Shown here: positions 63,991-64,000 of the stretch, in pieces | Layout: each line of letters opens with the position of its first letter | Numbering within the stretch: position 1 is the stretch's first letter | NCBI RefSeq assembly: GCF_009870125.1 | Contig: NC_046679.1 | Span: 9,362,001 to 9,426,000 of the forward strand | DNA from: Drosophila pseudoobscura | Taxonomy: Eukaryota > Arthropoda > Insecta > Diptera > Drosophilidae | Length of the DNA: 64,000 nt | Direction: 5' to 3' | Program-made: the position numbers and the translations under genes | The notes under the pieces: model-generated | Seen by the model: the letters and a program-made list of their open reading frames with translations, nothing else | Told to the model about the DNA's origin: nothing | Databases searched by the model: none

Positions 63991-64000
63991 GTAAGTTGAA

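Noticed and set aside
1-64000. Intact transposable element or viral gene
   Set aside because: No reverse transcriptase, transposase, integrase or helicase motif was seen in any frame; only short repeat remnants remain.

Overview
The window is nuclear DNA from a Drosophila species. It has spliced genes with short GT-AG introns, long non-coding stretches, very dense CA/GT, GA and tetra/pentanucleotide repeats, and the gene set of the D. melanogaster 98A region on chromosome arm 3R (Muller element E): Gr98a, Klp98A, a mitochondrial carrier, widerborst and l(3)07882/Nop14. The high microsatellite density would fit the obscura group, but I cannot settle the species from sequence alone.

Layout. 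1-7.3 kb: non-coding. 7.4-8.5 kb (-): single-exon gene for an IQ-motif axonemal protein (DRC9/IQCG family). 8.5-12.0 kb: non-coding, between two divergent genes. 12.0-15.3 kb (+): four-exon gene for a 988-residue protein with an N-terminal coiled coil and a low-complexity, tyrosine-motif-rich body, family not recognised. 15.3-24.1 kb: non-coding. 24.1-25.5 kb (+): gustatory receptor Gr98a, four exons. 26.7-36.4 kb (-): kinesin-3 Klp98A, 12 coding exons, convergent with Gr98a. 36.4-38.2 kb: Klp98A promoter region and repeats. 38.3-39.7 kb (-): SLC25-type carrier, five exons. 40.2-44.4 kb: probable long 3' UTR of wdb. 44.4-46.4 kb (-): wdb (PP2A B56 subunit), seven coding exons. 46.4-62.6 kb: wdb upstream open frame, candidate 5' UTR exons and a large 5' intron full of satellites. 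63.5 kb to the end (+): first exon of l(3)07882/Nop14, cut by the window edge.

The genes are unrelated in pathway: axoneme, taste/chemosensation, endosome transport, mitochondrial transport, phosphatase regulation and ribosome biogenesis. This is ordinary fly gene order, not an operon or island. I found no mobile-element open reading frame, rRNA, tRNA or CRISPR. I saw no discrete new multi-gene system. The observations most worth a second look are the AUG-less open frame upstream of the wdb start, the PP1-docking and repeated tyrosine motifs in the unrecognised 988-residue protein, a Motif 1/Motif 6 promoter at Klp98A, a large inverted simple-sequence repeat near 37.9 kb, and two undescribed satellites plus a dispersed 14-bp motif in the wdb upstream region.
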